27,010 nt of DNA, taken from contig JBNGIO010004006.1 in assembly GCA_049999805.1 (NCBI GenBank), forward strand, positions 1 to 27,010, read 5' to 3'. A model generated the notes under the pieces. The model searched no databases. It saw nothing but the letters and a program-made list of their open reading frames with translations, and was not told the DNA's origin. This stretch comes from Folioceros fuciformis (taxonomy: Eukaryota; Anthocerotophyta; Anthocerotopsida; Anthocerotales). The position numbers and the translations under genes were made by a program. The number at the start of each line of letters is the position of its first letter. Within the stretch, counting starts at the first letter, position 1. Shown here one piece after another: positions 24,332-27,010 of the stretch.

Positions 24332-26825
24332 TCAACATCCAGCATCTGTGAGGCCACCATTGTACCCCACCTGCTTCAGATGTGTACTTAAATGATCCAG
24401 CACAGCGTACACCATTGGCTCATGTTCATGCCTGCGATCGCCCACGAGGAATGTGTGCAAATGCTGTTCATGCTGGATCCAGCTCTGGCCAGGGGTCTTG
24501 CATGCACCTGCACAAAGTCTCAGAGTATTCACTTCCTGCGCGCAGTCCCAAAATCCAGCATTCGTATAGATGTTTGCCATGAGCACATAAGCCGCCGAGT
24601 GCTGCGGTTCCAGACCCACAGCACCGTGGAAGGCACGCTTCCCAAGCAACACGTTACCATGCTTTTGACAGGCACCCAGCAAACACAACCACAGCGTCAA
24701 ATCGGGTTCCATGGGCATCTGCGAAAGCATAACGTCTGTGAGGCTGAAGAGCCCAGCACGGCTGACCATATCGATGACGCAAGCATAATGCTCCAGCTCC
24801 ACACAAATTCCATGCTCCCTGCTCATGTGTCCGAACAACTCCAGTCCTTTCTCCACCATGCCGGCATGAGCACATGCCAATAGCAACGAGACGAATGTGA
24901 CTCCGTTTGGTTTCACTCCTCTCCCACACATTCTGTCGTAGCACTCCACACTCAACCCAAAGCTTCCTTGGCGAGCGTAACCAGCAATCAGCGCAGTCCA
25001 CGATATGACATCAGGCTGGGGCAATGAGTCAAACACGTTCTGAGCATCCTGCATGCTCCCACACTCGCTGTATGCATGAATGAGACTGTTTGCCACACAA
25101 AGACGCTGCTCCAACCCACTCTCTCGTATCCTCCCATGGATCTGCGCACAGGTGCTTAAGGCCCCTGCACGACTGCACGCTTCCAAGATACACACAAACG
25201 TGCCCTCATCTAGAATCATGCCCGTTGCCTCCAACTGGCCATAAAGTTGCAAGGCTTTTTCTCCTTGTTCCTGCTGGGCATATGCCGAAATCATGGCAGT
25301 CCAAGACACCAAATCATGCTTGGACAAAGAGTGGAACACCCGCTCTGCATCCTTGATGCTCCCACACTTTGAATACATACATATGGCTGCACTGTTGACA
25401 AAATCATCTGATCCAAATCCCATTCTCATAGCCTCCGAATGGACTTCCTTGCCCTGCCGCAGTGAGTCTACCTTCACTAACCTACCATCCACAAGAACTC
25501 CTTTCTCCTTGTCTGCAATCATGCCACAACCCTGGAGACTGCTGACAAAGGCCCATACATCTAGACTCAAACCCTCGTCCCTCATTTGCCGATACATCTG
25601 CACGGCCTCTCTTCCTAGGCCCTGCTGGCAAAATGCTGTCAACATGGCAGTCCACGACACCACATCTCGCTTTGCACTCGAATTGAACACCTGTCGTGCA
25701 TCCATGACACTCCCGCACTTCGCATACACGGTTACCAAGATGCTAGTCACAAACGCATCCGCCTGGAAACCCATTGGAGCAGCTGCAGCATGCAGTTCCT
25801 TTCCGGTGTGCATTGACTTCAGCTTCACATTCAGCCCATCCACAACTGTGCTTTCCTCCTCTGCCGCAAGACTCCCACATGCTCGAAGGGCACTCACAAA
25901 CGTTCGCGCATCTGGGCTGACCCCTTCCCTCTGCATCTGCGAGTACGTCTGCAAGGCCATTTCAGCATCCCCCTGATGATTGTATCCTGCGAGCATCGCA
26001 TTCCAGGTCACCATAGTCCGCACAGATAACCTATCGAACACTTGCTGTGCATCCACAATGCTGCCACACTTAGCATACATACTAACCAAACTGCTGCCAA
26101 CAAAAGCATCCGACTCACATCCATACCTTGCAACCGCAGCGTGAATGCGCCTGCCCTGCTCCAGATCCCTGGCCCTGCTGCATGCTTTCAGTAAGCTGAC
26201 AAACGTGTAGTTGTTGGGCTGCACGCCTTCCTGTTGCATGTGCTGGAAACATGACAGAGCCTCCCGACACTGGCCCCTGTCGCTGTACCCTGACACAAGG
26301 GCCGTCCAAGAGAAGGAGGTTCGCTGTGGCAAGCTCCAGAACAGCTGGACTCCCTCTGCAAAGCTCCCAGCGCCAACAAGCGCGGCGACCAGAAGCTCTC
26401 CCACGCAGGCGTTGCAATCCAAGCCGTACTTTGCCAGATGAGCATGTATGCACCTGACCTGGGCCTGGGCCTGGGCTCGGGCTTGGGCAAAGCCTTTCTT
26501 TTTCTGTTGCAAGCACACCTGCAACAAGCTCTTACACACGTGCACGGAAGGGGTACTCCCCTGCTGTTCCATACAAGCCAGCACAGCCAATGCCTCCGTC
26601 ATCTTTCCAGCCTTGCACAAATTCTCAACTTGCCGTGCATGATCCGCACACCGAGGTTGGTCTCTGTTACCAATCAAGAGACAATATGTCAGCGGCGTGG
26701 AGGAGGCGGTGAGGAGCCATGAAATGCGTATGTATACACACAAAAACAGAGACATTAAAGGCAACAACAAGCACACATCACCTGGAAGGAAGAGGAATCT
26801 CCCGCAGTAACTGAGCTTGCAGCAT
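24332..26825 (-). CDS. PLS-class PPR protein, E+ type, with proposed 5' mini-exon
   Basis: The main exon (26663-24332) encodes a PPR array with about five P-L-S triplets (SMYAKCGSIVDAQQVFDR, WTALIAGYARQG), E1/E2 (HYACVIDMVSRAGL, YVLMANIYTNAG) and E+ (QSWIQHEQHLHTFLVGDRR ... LKQVGYNGG), then stops at DAGC with no DYW domain. The open frame continues upstream to a Met at 26776, but that part (MCLLLPLMSLFLCVYI) looks like translated intron. A GT donor at 26781-26780 and AG acceptor at 26665-26664 join a mini-exon (26825-26782, MLQAQLLREIPLPSR) in phase, giving 791 residues and a 118-nt intron. Two neighbouring modules carry a matching 15-20 residue insertion (VDGLNVKLKSMHTG; VDGRLVKVDSLRQG). An AQARAQAQAQ run interrupts an early L motif. 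Likely an organellar RNA-editing specificity factor; target unknown. Confidence 0.9.
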
Positions 26826-27010
26826 CGTGAGCAAGCATTCGCGAAGTGGCTAATTGTTCTGAGACACTAACAACAGCCTCTGTGGAACCCTTCACAATGC
26901 AGACCTCTGCAATTCAAGACAGGCCATGCCTTCTTGATTGTCCCATTTCGTCTGTTGCTCTTACACTGCTGACTGCTATGCATTGGGAAAATGACAACCA
27001 GTACATCTTT
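26826..27010 (-). promoter_or_regulatory. Upstream region of the third PPR gene
   Basis: This is the region 5' of the proposed start on the minus strand. A different frame is open here over roughly 42 codons, ending at the same donor (…TAGDSSSFQ|GT), so an alternative or longer first exon cannot be excluded. No TATA box was identified and the window ends before a full promoter could be seen. Confidence 0.35.

Noticed and set aside
25293-25976. 227-codon plus-strand frame
   Set aside because: Antisense to the third PPR gene, with repetition explained by PPR modules.

Overview
The window looks like nuclear DNA of a seed-free vascular plant, most likely a fern. Three very long, nearly intron-free pentatricopeptide-repeat (PPR) genes of the PLS class dominate the right half, alongside short split genes with plant-type GT-AG introns. 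The left half is decayed Ty1/Copia retrotransposon and MULE transposon sequence. The organism assignment is inference from gene style (especially the 'VDG' insertions in the third PPR gene), not from a marker gene.

Layout. 1-170: a palindromic 23-bp minisatellite and a 20-bp palindrome. About 250-3745: a 5'-truncated, stop-riddled Copia element with a probable 3' LTR. 3770 to about 8340: a second, related Copia element that starts in mid-gag, contains a 100-N assembly gap and carries frameshifts. 8712-9868 (minus): a decayed MULE/SWIM-type transposase. 9961-12651: AT-rich, gene-free DNA with tandem repeats (about 248, 92, 40 and 104 bp periods) and the tail of a third Copia element. 12798-13682 (plus): a three-exon LRAT/NC-domain gene with a 2-nt frameshift in exon 2. 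14195-16846 and 17066-19885 (both minus, head to tail, 219 bp apart): two PPR genes, the first E+ type with an OSB-like PDF motif at its N-terminus, the second DYW type with an altered C-terminus. 21112-21957 (plus): a two-exon gene for a 99-aa protein with a transit-peptide-like N-terminus and one membrane helix; its intron holds a GGCCTY hexanucleotide array. 23502-24052 (plus): a four-exon gene for a 78-aa protein. 24332-26825 (minus): a third PPR gene (E+ type) with a proposed 5' mini-exon.

Function. PPR PLS proteins with E+ or DYW ends are organellar RNA-editing factors in land plants. The DYW protein here keeps the deaminase HxE and CxxC signatures, while the two E+ proteins lack a deaminase domain and would need one supplied in trans. 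The LRAT-like, 99-aa and 78-aa genes have no evident functional link to them. No tRNA, rRNA, CRISPR array or bacterial-type operon was seen. The three small split genes were assembled by hand from splice-site and reading-frame agreement and have not been tested against transcripts.
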